From Ruminococcus sp. (GTDB lineage: Bacteria > Bacillota > Clostridia > Oscillospirales > Ruminococcaceae), in assembly GCA_023667165.1 (NCBI GenBank), contig JAMPAO010000006.1:26831-56792 (forward strand): a stretch of 29,962 bases of DNA. Direction: 5' to 3'. How positions within the stretch are numbered: the stretch's first letter is position 1; each line of letters starts with the position of its first letter. This document shows, in pieces, positions 22,096 through 29,112 of the stretch. A program made the position numbers and the translations under genes. Under the pieces are notes generated by a model. The model saw nothing but the letters and a program-made list of their open reading frames with translations, was not told the origin of the DNA and did no database searches.

Positions 22096-22917
22096 ATGAG
22101 TAGAATAATTGCGGTCGCCAATCAAAAAGGCGGCGTGGGAAAATCCACGTCGGTGGTCAATCTCGCCGCTTCTGCGGGAATAAGAGGACAGAAAGTGCTG
22201 TGCATTGACATGGATCCTCAGGGAAATACCACCAGCGGATTCGGCATAAAAAAGAAATCGGTGGACGTCACGGTTTACGATATCCTCATGGGCAGCAGAC
22301 GGATATCCGAGGGAATAGTCGAAACGGACTTCAAAAACGTTTCGGTGATATGCAGCACCTCCGCGCTGGCGGGAGCCGATATAGAGCTTGTAAATCTGGA
22401 CAACAGATCCAACAGGCTGAAAATGCAGCTTTTGACGGTAAAAAACGATTATGATTATATTTTCATAGACTGTCCGCCCTCTTTATCGCTGCTGACCGTG
22501 AACGCGCTGTGCGGGGCGGATTCCGTGCTTATCCCGCTTCAGTGCGAGTATTATTCGCTGGAGGGCCTTTCGCAGCTTGTGGAGTCCATAAGACGGGTAA
22601 AGCAGCATTACAATCCCAATATCGACATTGACGGGATCGTTTTCACAATGTTCGATTCCCGTCTTAATCTTACGAGCCAGGTGGTGGCGGAGGTTCAGAA
22701 GCATTTTCCGAAAAAGGTGTACCGCACCGTCATCCCCAGAAACGTTAAGCTGTCGGAGGCTCCCAGCTTCGGCAAACCCGTCGTCTATTACGACAGGACG
22801 TCAAGAGGGGCGGAGGCTTACGAGAAGCTGACGGAGGAAATGCTCAGCCGTCACGGGGTCAAATTCTCAAAGCCCAAGCCGAGCGTGAAAAAGGTCACGG
22901 TCAGAGTGGGAAAATGA
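22096..22917 (+). CDS. parA: chromosome-partitioning ATPase ParA/Soj
   Basis: Walker-type ATPase that works with ParB-parS in origin segregation and, in Bacillus, regulates DnaA. The 273-residue protein has the deviant Walker A KGGVGKSTSVVNLAAS (residues 11-26), switch DMDPQGNTTSGFG (about 37-49) and Walker B-like YIFIDCPPSLSLLTVNAL. There is no N-terminal helix-turn-helix, so it is the Soj (type Ib-like) form. It is preceded by noc and parS sites 3 and 4 and followed by parB after 53 bases. Confidence 0.97.
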   Translation: MSRIIAVANQKGGVGKSTSVVNLAASAGIRGQKVLCIDMDPQGNTTSGFGIKKKSVDVTVYDILMGSRRISEGIVETDFKNVSVICSTSALAGADIELVNLDNRSNRLKMQLLTVKNDYDYIFIDCPPSLSLLTVNALCGADSVLIPLQCEYYSLEGLSQLVESIRRVKQHYNPNIDIDGIVFTMFDSRLNLTSQVVAEVQKHFPKKVYRTVIPRNVKLSEAPSFGKPVVYYDRTSRGAEAYEKLTEEMLSRHGVKFSKPKPSVKKVTVRVGK

Positions 22918-22970
22918 CCGTTTGAAAAAACGGATAAAAAAGGCGGACCGCCTAAAAGGAGTTGATTGAA

Positions 22971-23846
22971 ATGGCGCTTGGTTCGGGACTGGACGCGTTG
23001 TTTGAGGATAATTCTATGCAGAGTAAGGACGTTCAGACCTTGCGTATGTCGGAGATAGAGCCTAACAGAGCTCAGCCGAGAAAAAATTTCGACGAGGAAA
23101 CTATAAGAAATCTTGCGGAATCTATCAGGGATCACGGACTGATACAGCCTATAATAGTTCGTCCCATGTCCAACGGGATAACATATCAGATCGTGGCGGG
23201 GGAGAGAAGATGGAGAGCCTGCCGTATTCTGGGAATGTCCGAGGTACCCGTCATTATACGGAGCATGGACGACAGGGAGGCTTCACAGCTTGCGATAATC
23301 GAAAATATACAGCGGGACGACTTAAATCCCGTTGAGGAAGCCATGGCGTACAGGGAACTTACGGAGAAATACGACATGACGCAGGAGGTCCTTGCAAAGG
23401 CTATGGGAAAATCCCGTCCGTACATCGCAAATTCCATGAGGCTGCTGACGCTGCCCGAAGAGGTGGTGGAGATGCTCAGGAACGGGAATATTACGGCGGG
23501 TCACGCAAAGGCGCTCATGTCCATAGGCAATGAGCAGAAAATATTGCAGGCTGCGGATACCGTCGTCAGCGAAAAGCTCAGCGTCCGCCAGACCGAAAAG
23601 CTCGCCGCAAAATTAAACGGCGGAAATGTTTCACGTGAAGAAAAGATGGACAAGCGGACGAAAAATTATTTTACGGAAATGGAGCTGAGCCTTAAGGAGA
23701 GGATCGGGCGGCGGATCAAGATATCCGGCAATCCCGACGGCAGCGGCAAGGTGACCTTGAGCTTTAATGACAAGGATGATCTGGAAAGGTTTGCCACTCA
23801 GCTTATCCTGCTCGAAAGCGGGGTTTGCGACGGCTTAGGCAAATAA
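22971..23846 (+). CDS. parB: chromosome-partitioning protein ParB/Spo0J
   Basis: CTP-dependent DNA clamp that loads at parS and recruits condensin. The 291-residue protein begins with the typical ALGSGLDALFEDN, which contains the ParA-interacting basic/hydrophobic start, followed by AGERRWRACRILG, IIENIQRDDLNPVEEA and a helix-turn-helix reading KSRPYIANSMRLL with the ParB-type specificity residues (R, S, T and G in ITAGHAKAL). The C-terminal dimerisation domain ends with FATQLILLE. Its ATG at 22971 is set by AAGGAG. A parS-like sequence is embedded at 23627-23642. Confidence 0.97.
   Translation: MALGSGLDALFEDNSMQSKDVQTLRMSEIEPNRAQPRKNFDEETIRNLAESIRDHGLIQPIIVRPMSNGITYQIVAGERRWRACRILGMSEVPVIIRSMDDREASQLAIIENIQRDDLNPVEEAMAYRELTEKYDMTQEVLAKAMGKSRPYIANSMRLLTLPEEVVEMLRNGNITAGHAKALMSIGNEQKILQAADTVVSEKLSVRQTEKLAAKLNGGNVSREEKMDKRTKNYFTEMELSLKERIGRRIKISGNPDGSGKVTLSFNDKDDLERFATQLILLESGVCDGLGK
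23627..23642. promoter_or_regulatory. parS: parS-like site 5 inside parB
   Basis: TGTTTCACGTGAAGAA, 14 of 16 positions matching Bacillus parS (TGTTTCACGTGAAACA). It encodes part of the ParB linker (NVSREEK), so coding constraint alone could explain it, though parS inside spo0J is known in Bacillus. Confidence 0.7.
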
Positions 23847-23878
23847 GGGGGAAATGACTGCGAAGAAAGGCTGAGCCT

Positions 23879-23979
23879 TTACCCTTGCCGACGTCTACGG
23901 TGTGTAAGGGTAATTCGGCTTCCGGGACGAGAAATTCTTCCGTACCGTAATCAGCTAAAAAACGCTGTCGTTTTTTAGC
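23879..23979. terminator. hairpins between parB and gpr, probable bidirectional terminator
   Basis: A TTACCCTT/AAGGGTAA stem (23879-23913 region) is followed by the strong 11-bp perfect hairpin GCTAAAAAACG/CGTTTTTTAGC (23954-23964, 23969-23979). The T-runs are inside the stem on both strands, so it can end both parB (plus) and gpr (minus) transcripts. Confidence 0.65.
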
Positions 23980-23986
23980 CGCAAAG

Positions 23987-24856
23987 TTACATCAGGGACA
24001 GGATATCCTCGCCGGTAAGCTCCGGCTGAGCCGTGCGGTTGATGGAATATGCCAGCAGGTGCGCGGTGCGGTCGATGAGCTTGTCTATATCACGGGGCGT
24101 TACCATCATATTCGGGAGATGCTTGTCGGGGGGACTGCCGGTCACATTGTGAACTATGCTGTGCATATCTACCACGGTGGGAACGCCTATGGCTATGACC
24201 GGCACTCCCAGGGTTTCGCGGGAAAGCTCCTTGCGGCGGTTCTGCACTCCCGACCCGGGAGATATGCCGCTGTCGGTTATCTGGATCGTTGTGCCAAGAC
24301 GGGAAATATCGCTGCAGGCAAGAGCGTCCACGGCGATTATGCAGGTAGGCTTCACCTTGTCGCAGACGGCGAAAATCAGCTCGGAGGATTCTATTCCCGT
24401 TTGCCCCATTACTCCCGCGGCAAGGACGGAAACGGAATTCAGATCGAGAGAGGCAAGCTCGCTTCCCGTATTTTCCTCGGTCACGTGGCGGGTGGCTATC
24501 ACTCCCGCGGCTGTACGCGGTCCCAGTGCGTCGGGGGTGATCCTGCTGTTGCCCAAGCCTACCACGAGCAGCCTGCTTTTATCTGGAATGAGGGCGGAGA
24601 TCTCTTCGGCTATGTTAAGCGACTGCTCGCTGAAATCCTCGGGGTGTGCGGAAAGACGGTCGGTTTCAACGGTGATGTACTTGCCCTTGCCCTTGCCGAT
24701 CTTCAGTCCCGACATTTCGTCCTCAACGGTTATTTCGGTTACGGTGCAGACGCTGCTTCGGCGGATCTTGCGTTTTATTCCCCGAGGAAGCTTTTCCGAG
24801 TCGGGATCGAACATTTCCACGGCAAGATCCGTCCGTGAATATTTTGATGAGTTCAT
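23987..24856 (-). CDS. gpr: germination protease GPR
   Basis: Aspartic-type peptidase (A25 family) that degrades small acid-soluble proteins in germinating spores. The 289-residue protein has RTDLAVEMFD near the N-terminus (the zymogen propeptide region), LLVVGLGNSRITPDALGPRTAAGVIATRH (about residues 95-123), AAGVMGQTGIE, and IIAVDALACSDISRLGTTIQITDSGISPGSGVQNRR, all family hallmarks with the conserved aspartates. It ends SLM after the HLLAYSINRTAQP helix. ATG at 24856 is set by AAGGAG. It converges on parB and diverges from rpsT. Its presence argues for a spore-forming lineage. Confidence 0.95.
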   Translation of the reverse strand: MNSSKYSRTDLAVEMFDPDSEKLPRGIKRKIRRSSVCTVTEITVEDEMSGLKIGKGKGKYITVETDRLSAHPEDFSEQSLNIAEEISALIPDKSRLLVVGLGNSRITPDALGPRTAAGVIATRHVTEENTGSELASLDLNSVSVLAAGVMGQTGIESSELIFAVCDKVKPTCIIAVDALACSDISRLGTTIQITDSGISPGSGVQNRRKELSRETLGVPVIAIGVPTVVDMHSIVHNVTGSPPDKHLPNMMVTPRDIDKLIDRTAHLLAYSINRTAQPELTGEDILSLM

Positions 24857-24970
24857 TCTGATTCTCCTTTTCGGGTGATTTTTCAAAGGAAACGGCGGAG
24901 TTAATAGTAATGTGTGCAGATTTACTAAAATTAACCCTTGAAAATTATAGTAAATTTTGTATATTGGCTC

Positions 24971-24999
24971 TTGAAACAGGCGCGGGATAATGGTATAAT
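24971..24999 (+). promoter_or_regulatory. promoter of the gpr-rpsT intergenic RNA
   Basis: TTGAAA (24971-24976), 17-base spacer, TATAAT (24994-24999). The transcript would start near 25006. Confidence 0.65.
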
Positions 25000-25005
25000 A
25001 TTATT

Positions 25006-25121
25006 ATGCGTAAAATTGCCCTGGCCGACGACGGGCGTTTTACATCAAGGATTTAAGCGTGATATATCGGGAACGAGTCATTACGCTCCGCAAAGCCGCT
25101 TTCCGTGTCCGCGGTTTTTTC
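25006..25121 (+). ncRNA. structured leader or separate small RNA upstream of rpsT
   Basis: From a good promoter (24971-24999) this stretch folds into three hairpins: GTAAAA/TTTTAC plus GCCC/GGGC (25010-25043), AGCGTGAT/ATTACGCT with one wobble (25056-25087), and AAAGCCGC/GCGGTTTT ending in a T-run (25092-25120), which has the form of an intrinsic terminator. A second promoter-like pair lies directly after (TTGCTG at 25123, TATAAT at 25147-25152). It is therefore either an independent RNA of about 115 nt or a terminating leader controlling rpsT. No known family was recognised. Confidence 0.5.
25092..25120 (+). terminator. intrinsic terminator upstream of rpsT
   Basis: Stem AAAGCCGC with GCGGTTTT, loop of eleven, T-run 25115-25120. 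Confidence 0.6.
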
Positions 25122-25122
25122 A

Positions 25123-25152
25123 TTGCTGCAGATCCGTTTTATGATTTATAAT
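25123..25152 (+). promoter_or_regulatory. candidate proximal rpsT promoter
   Basis: TTGCTG (25123-25128), 18-base spacer, TATAAT (25147-25152), leaving an untranslated leader of about 30 bases with the TGGAGG ribosome binding site. Confidence 0.5.
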
Positions 25153-25188
25153 ATTATTACAGTGAAATTTTTATGGAGGTCATTTATT

Positions 25189-25434
25189 ATGCCGAACATC
25201 AAATCCGCTAAGAAGAGAGTTAAGGTAATCAAAAAGAAAACTCTCCGCAACAAGATGATAAAGTCCAACCTTAAGACAGTTATCAAGGCTGCCGGCGCAG
25301 ATACAAATCAGGAAACGGTAAGAGCCGCCATCAAGAAGGTCGATCAGGCGTGCGCCAAGGGTATCATGCACAAAAACAAAGCCGCAAGGAAAAAGAGCCA
25401 GCTTGCAAAGCTCCTTAACGCAAGCAACGGCTGA
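25189..25434 (+). CDS. rpsT: 30S ribosomal protein S20
   Basis: The 81-residue, strongly basic primary-binding protein of the 30S subunit: MPNIKSAKKRVKVIKKKTLRNKM at the N-terminus and the helical HKNKAARKKSQLAKLLNA at the C-terminus, the standard family ends. ATG 25189 is set by GGAGG. It is divergent from gpr and followed by a strong terminator. Confidence 0.97.
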   Translation: MPNIKSAKKRVKVIKKKTLRNKMIKSNLKTVIKAAGADTNQETVRAAIKKVDQACAKGIMHKNKAARKKSQLAKLLNASNG

Positions 25435-25457
25435 TATTGCAGTTATATGAAAAATTC

Positions 25458-25492
25458 CCGCCGCTCCGAAAAATTTCGGGGCGGCGGTTTTT
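25458..25492 (+). terminator. rpsT terminator
   Basis: 12-bp GC-rich stem CCGCCGCTCCGA/TCGGGGCGGCGG (25458-25469, 25476-25487) followed by TTTTT. It sits immediately beyond the convergent minus-strand gene that ends at 25498. Confidence 0.9.
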
Positions 25493-25497
25493 GAGGG

Positions 25498-25776
25498 TCA
25501 GCAGTCGAGCCATTCTATCTCTTGTTCGGCTTCCCAAAAGGTTTTACCGTTAAATATTTTGGCTTCTTCAAATTCCGAAACGGGATAATCGCTGTTTTCG
25601 GATACAGCCTGCCATTTGAAATTGTTATCTGCCGGTTCTAAGACGTAAAGCACAAGCATTGGTTTTTGGTTTTGGGAATATCCCTGTATGAAATATTTTG
25701 ATTTGTTATAGGTGAAAAAGCGTTCGTCGCCGTAATACAAGCCGTTAATAAACTCTTTCACATCTCCGTTGATCAT
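25498..25776 (-). CDS. small acidic protein, partner B of a duplicated gene pair
   Basis: The 92-residue acidic soluble protein of unknown function is a clear paralogue of the protein at 25972-26262: both have an EF-x6-GDE start, a YF-x-QGY strand turn (residues about 28-33), E-x3-DNF, F-E-x-A-x-IF-x-GK (about 69-77) and an EAE-x-EI ending. The ATG overlaps the upstream stop (ATGA). The small size, acidity, pairing with a second gene and tandem duplication recall immunity or antitoxin proteins, but no activity can be claimed. Confidence 0.75.
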   Translation of the reverse strand: MINGDVKEFINGLYYGDERFFTYNKSKYFIQGYSQNQKPMLVLYVLEPADNNFKWQAVSENSDYPVSEFEEAKIFNGKTFWEAEQEIEWLDC

Positions 25777-26045
25777 TTTAGTTTCACTCCTTTTAGGTAT
25801 TTTTTATATAATTTTATTTCTTCATCGGTCGGCAAACGAGGGATGCGGTTTTTGAAATCATCATGCGTATATTCATGTATATGCAGAATATTTTCAATTC
25901 GGTTTCCGTTGTCATTGGCAACAGACTGAAGGTATCGGTTCTTGTCCCGCAGTCCTGTTTTATATCGTAAATCAACCGTAAATGACCTTGATCTCTTTTT
26001 CTGCTTCATAGATGTTTTTGCCGTCGAAGATATTTGCTTTTTCAA
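25773..26045 (-). CDS. 5'-truncated copy of the GGRG/HVHEY protein (possible pseudogene)
   Basis: The C-terminal 55 residues (ILHIHEY, then DDFKNR, P-x-L-x-x-EE, YKKYLKGVK) match the C-terminus of the full protein at 26262-26639 (VLHVHEY, NNFKDR, PLTAEEY, YKKFFKGA). Upstream of about 25980 the frame runs inside the coding sequence of partner A and shows no similarity to the full copy, and there is no start codon with a ribosome binding site near the junction. The simplest reading is that a second [GGRG + partner] pair lost the 5' part of its first gene by recombination. The remnant may still be translated by coupling or may only keep partner B in register. Confidence 0.55.
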   Translation of the reverse strand: MKKQISSTAKTSMKQKKRSRSFTVDLRYKTGLRDKNRYLQSVANDNGNRIENILHIHEYTHDDFKNRIPRLPTDEEIKLYKKYLKGVKLK

Positions 26046-26262
26046 AGAATTTCAGCCGGTCTGAGAGTTCCTTGGAATGATGTTCGTAAATATAACCCGC
26101 AAAATTGTCCGGCTTCTCTTCATCCCAGCAGTCTACGACAGATACATATGAGCCGTTTTCAAAGTATCCCTGATAAAAATATGTTTTGCCGTGAAAAATA
26201 AATTCAATTTCATCTCCGCAGGCGACTTTTTCAAGAAATTCGCTGAGTGACATACCTGTCAT
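25972..26262 (-). CDS. small acidic protein, partner A of a duplicated gene pair
   Basis: The 96-residue acidic protein, unknown family, is paralogous to 25498-25776 (shared GDEIEF, YFYQGY, DNF, IFDGK, EAEKEI). It has predicted beta-hairpins in the first half and a C-terminal helix, with no signal peptide or membrane segment. Its ATG overlaps the stop of the GGRG protein (TAATG), so the two are translationally coupled and probably act together. Confidence 0.78.
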   Translation of the reverse strand: MTGMSLSEFLEKVACGDEIEFIFHGKTYFYQGYFENGSYVSVVDCWDEEKPDNFAGYIYEHHSKELSDRLKFFEKANIFDGKNIYEAEKEIKVIYG

Positions 26263-26639
26263 TATACTGCCCCCTTAAAAAATTTTTTGTATTTATTATA
26301 CTCCTCCGCAGTTAAAGGACGAGATTTTCTGTCTTTGAAATTATTCGGCTGATATTCATGAACATGAAGTACCGGCTTTCTGCTCGGATCAATATTAGGC
26401 TCAATGTGATACCCAATCTCAAATCTCAGAAAATGATTTTCGTCATATTCCCTGTACATTCTGAAATTACCGGATTTGTTTACCATAATGTAAGCACCGG
26501 AAGAATGAGATTCCTCCGGTAAACCGAAGCTTGCTGTTTTATCAAGTTTCTGTAAAATCTTTACGCCCTCGATAAAGCCTACCGTTTCATATGTATATGC
26601 TGTGGGTCTGCCTGCGGCAAAGGTTCCTCTTCCGCCCAT
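26262..26639 (-). CDS. GGRG-start, HVHEY-end protein of unknown function
   Basis: The 125-residue protein starts MGGRGTFAAGRPTAY, a start motif I associate with small proteins of phage head-gene neighbourhoods in Clostridia, and ends with a conserved-looking module (VLHVHEYQPNNFKDR, then LTAEEYNKYKKFFKGA) that is shared with the truncated copy at 25773-26045. The two histidines and glutamate in HVHEY could be catalytic or metal-binding; that is only a guess. The ATG at 26639 is preferred to an upstream one because it overlaps the DUF4417 stop (TAATG) behind GGAAGGAGG. It is followed directly by partner A. Confidence 0.75.
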   Translation of the reverse strand: MGGRGTFAAGRPTAYTYETVGFIEGVKILQKLDKTASFGLPEESHSSGAYIMVNKSGNFRMYREYDENHFLRFEIGYHIEPNIDPSRKPVLHVHEYQPNNFKDRKSRPLTAEEYNKYKKFFKGAV

Positions 26640-27263
26640 TATTTCGCCCTCCTTCCTCTGTTTGAGTAGGGGACTTCTATCAAGCTGCCGTCCATTTCCG
26701 GAAACGGTTTTCCGCAGCAAATGACTGCGGACGGTTCTATTCTTTCAAGCATAGCATTATATCCGCGCATGAAACTCAATCTGCTGCTTTTGCAGCCGAT
26801 CGTTGCCACAGCGACAACAGAATTTTTCTCTATACCGTCAAAGCAGAAGCTGCAGCTTCGGGCGTCGCTCCATGTAACCGAGGGGATAACGGTCAGACCC
26901 TTGCTTTGCCAAAACGCTCCTACCCAACGACTGTGAGCCACGCTCTCAAGCTGCCGCCAATGATCCATTTCATTATAGGCGGAATAGTCGGGAGTAAGAA
27001 GAAATGCGTATTGTGAGAATTTTTTCAGGCTTCTCTCAGGGTAATTATAGATAGATGTAAATCGGTAATCGTCAACGAAGAAATGCACTCCGCAGGCTCT
27101 GTTTTCCGGCTTATCGCCGGATCTTGTATCGGAGCAGGGAATAAGCCTTAAATTATCAAGGGGGACAGTTTGTTTTTTTATTGCGGGAATATCCCATTTC
27201 CCGCTTGTGCTGAAGCCGTTCCTCATAAAGCGAGGATCGTTTCTCATTTTTACAGACGTCATA
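26639..27263 (-). CDS. DUF4417 domain-containing protein
   Basis: The 207-residue protein is of the DUF4417 family, which is common in phages and mobile elements of Firmicutes; function unknown. Typical features are the N-terminal GFSTSGKWDIPAI, the VHFFVDDYRFTSIYNYPE strand region, LLTPDYSAYNEM, SRWVGAFWQSKGLTVIPSVTW (about residues 112-132) and the C-terminal VAVATIGC, FMRGYNAML. The ATG at 27263 follows GGAAAGGA; an in-frame ATG 39 bases upstream lacks a ribosome binding site. It is the first gene of a five-gene minus-strand operon with overlapping starts and stops, transcribed from 27505-27533. Confidence 0.85.
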
Positions 27264-27336
27264 GCTGTTTCCTTTCCTGCGCATATGAAGTATATGCACA
27301 ATAAAACTATCGGTTATTTTTTATGTAGTTTTAACA

Positions 27337-27450
27337 TTGACAAAGAAATCCCAGCCATGATATAATAAACTTGCGGAGTTATGTTATATACATGACTGAA
27401 AATGCTTTGATATATTGTTGACGGCAATATATTAAGGCATTTTTTTCTTT
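27337..27450 (+). ncRNA. short plus-strand RNA antisense to the DUF4417 operon leader
   Basis: TTGACA (27337-27342), 18-base spacer and TATAAT (27361-27366) form a near-consensus promoter. A 17-bp stem (27401-27417 with 27425-27441, two wobbles) with a seven-T run follows at once, giving a transcript of about 75 nt. No convincing peptide gene lies within it. The RNA would be fully complementary to the leader of the opposing DUF4417 transcript. Confidence 0.55.
27401..27450 (+). terminator. strong hairpin terminator
   Basis: 17-bp stem, seven-base loop, T-run 27440-27447 on the plus strand. On the minus strand the same stem is followed by TTTT only, so it may attenuate the DUF4417 transcript. 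Confidence 0.85.
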
Positions 27451-27504
27451 ATCATTGACAACAGCTCATAGGCATCAACCCCTATATATATGATTATACT
27501 GACT

Positions 27505-27533
27505 ATTATACCACAAGATATGGAAAATGTCAA
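27505..27533 (-). promoter_or_regulatory. consensus promoter of the DUF4417 operon
   Basis: Minus strand TTGACA (27528-27533), 17-base spacer, TATAAT (27505-27510), a perfect consensus. It gives a leader of about 235 bases before the DUF4417 start codon, containing the 27401-27441 hairpin. The remainder, 27534-27670, is AT-rich with an ACCTGTT/AACAGGT inverted repeat and no gene. Confidence 0.7.
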
Positions 27534-27670
27534 TAGAAAACGGAAACAATTTACAACGACCTGTTCATTATTCGTAAATATTTAACAGGTAAACGATCCG
27601 CCGCGAGGATATGTTAATAAATTGTGAGTTCGGTTTTGGATACGCATTGAACTAAAGAGAAAAATTATAC

Positions 27671-27698
27671 TTGATTTTTCTGCATATTATGGTATAAT
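27671..27698 (+). promoter_or_regulatory. serS promoter
   Basis: TTGATT (27671-27676), 16-base spacer, TATAAT (27693-27698). The leader of about 60 bases is too short for a T-box, which many Firmicute serS genes have. Confidence 0.6.
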
Positions 27699-27763
27699 TA
27701 GAGTATGACCCTCTATGTGACCGTATGCCTTGGGGGATTACTGTTATCAAAGGAATGAATATT

Positions 27764-29050
27764 ATGCTGGATATCAAATTTTTAAGGGAAAATCCGGAGA
27801 TCGTTAAGGAAAATATCAGAAAAAAATTTCAGGAGGGCAAACTGCCGCTTGTGGACGAGGTTATAGAGCTGGACAAAAGCTCCCGCGCCGCTCAGCAGGA
27901 GGCGGACAAGCTGCGCGCCGACAGAAACCGCATTTCAAAGCAGATAGGCGCTCTTATGGGACAGGGCAAAAAGGACGAGGCGGAACAGGCGAAGGAGCAG
28001 GTAAGGCAATTCGGCGAACGTCTGGCGGAGCTTGAAAGGCAGGAGGGCGAGCTGGCGGAGAAGGTCAGAAGGATAATGATGACTATTCCCAACATCATTG
28101 CGGAGGACGTGCCCGTGGGCAGGGACGACAGCGAAAACGTTGAGCTGGAACGCTTCGGAGATCCGTTCGTTCCCGAATTCGAGATACCCTATCACACGGA
28201 TATTATGGAGAAGCTAAAAGGGATAGACCTTGACGCCGCAAGAAAGGTGGCGGGCAACGGCTTTTATTACCTTATGGGGGATATTGCGCGGCTGCACTCG
28301 GCTGTTACCTCCTATGCAAGGGATTTTATGATAGACAAGGGCTTTACTTACTGCATTCCGCCGTTTATGATAAGATCGGGCGTAGTCACGGGGGTAATGA
28401 GCTTTGCGGAGATGGACGCCATGATGTACAAGATAGAGGGGGAGGATCTTTATCTTATAGGCACCAGCGAGCATTCCATGATAGGAAAGTACATTGACAC
28501 AATTGTTGAGGAGGAAACGCTGCCTCACACTCTCACAAGCTATTCTCCATGCTTCAGAAAGGAAAAGGGCGCTCACGGACTGGAGGAAAGGGGCGTTTAC
28601 CGCATTCATCAGTTCGAAAAGCAGGAGATGATCGTTATTTCCCGTCCCGAAGAGAGCATGGAGTGGTTTCACAAAATGTGGAAATACACGGTGGAGCTTT
28701 TCCGCTCCATGGACGTGCCGGTACGCACCATTGAGTGCTGCTCCGGCGATCTTGCGGATCTTAAGGTCAAGAGCTACGACGTGGAGGCATGGAGTCCGCG
28801 TCAGAAAAAATATTTCGAGGTGGGAAGCTGCTCCAATCTGGGCGACGCTCAGGCAAGGCGGCTGGGCATAAGGGTAAAGGGAGAGGACGGCAGAAAATAT
28901 TTTGCTCACACTCTCAACAACACCGTTGCGGCTCCTCCGAGAATGCTCATTGCGCTGCTGGAGAACAATCTTAACGGGGACGGCTCCGTAAGAATACCCG
29001 AAGCCTTGAGAAAATACATGGGCGGCAAGGACGTTATCGCCGTAAAATAA
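27764..29050 (+). CDS. serS: seryl-tRNA synthetase (unusual, archaeal-looking subtype)
   Basis: Charges tRNA-Ser. The 428-residue class II synthetase has the N-terminal coiled-coil tRNA-binding arm (about residues 30-105, MLDIKFLRENPEIVKENI start), motif 2 CFRKEKGAHGLEERGVYRIHQFEKQEM and motif 3 HTLNNTVAAPPRMLIALLENN. Several positions differ from ordinary bacterial SerRS: GVMSFAEMDAMMYKIEGEDLYLIGTSEHSMIG replaces the usual GxGQLPKF and TAEVPL forms, and the motif 3 arginine sits in APPR instead of VGR. These match what I recall of archaeal-type SerRS sequences. ATG 27764 is chosen because the family begins MLD-x-K-x-x-R. It is transcribed alone from 27671-27698. Confidence 0.95.
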   Translation: MLDIKFLRENPEIVKENIRKKFQEGKLPLVDEVIELDKSSRAAQQEADKLRADRNRISKQIGALMGQGKKDEAEQAKEQVRQFGERLAELERQEGELAEKVRRIMMTIPNIIAEDVPVGRDDSENVELERFGDPFVPEFEIPYHTDIMEKLKGIDLDAARKVAGNGFYYLMGDIARLHSAVTSYARDFMIDKGFTYCIPPFMIRSGVVTGVMSFAEMDAMMYKIEGEDLYLIGTSEHSMIGKYIDTIVEEETLPHTLTSYSPCFRKEKGAHGLEERGVYRIHQFEKQEMIVISRPEESMEWFHKMWKYTVELFRSMDVPVRTIECCSGDLADLKVKSYDVEAWSPRQKKYFEVGSCSNLGDAQARRLGIRVKGEDGRKYFAHTLNNTVAAPPRMLIALLENNLNGDGSVRIPEALRKYMGGKDVIAVK

Positions 29051-29112
29051 GGCGGAGGGTATGCGGCGGACGGATACGGAAGCAAGTTCCGAATAAAAAG
29101 GGGGATAGGGTC

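Noticed and set aside
24250..24270. CTCCCGACCCGGGAG as a Noc-binding site inside gpr
   Set aside because: It is not the ATTTCCCGGGAAAT palindrome; the symmetry is broken and codon constraint explains it.
27423..27490. Short minus-strand frame ending AYELLSMIKKKMP in the DUF4417 leader
   Set aside because: It resembles the start of small holin-like toxins but has no start codon or ribosome binding site in frame; kept only as leader RNA.
27699..27763. T-box leader for serS
   Set aside because: Only about 60 bases lie between promoter and start codon; no specifier stem, T-box sequence or terminator is present.
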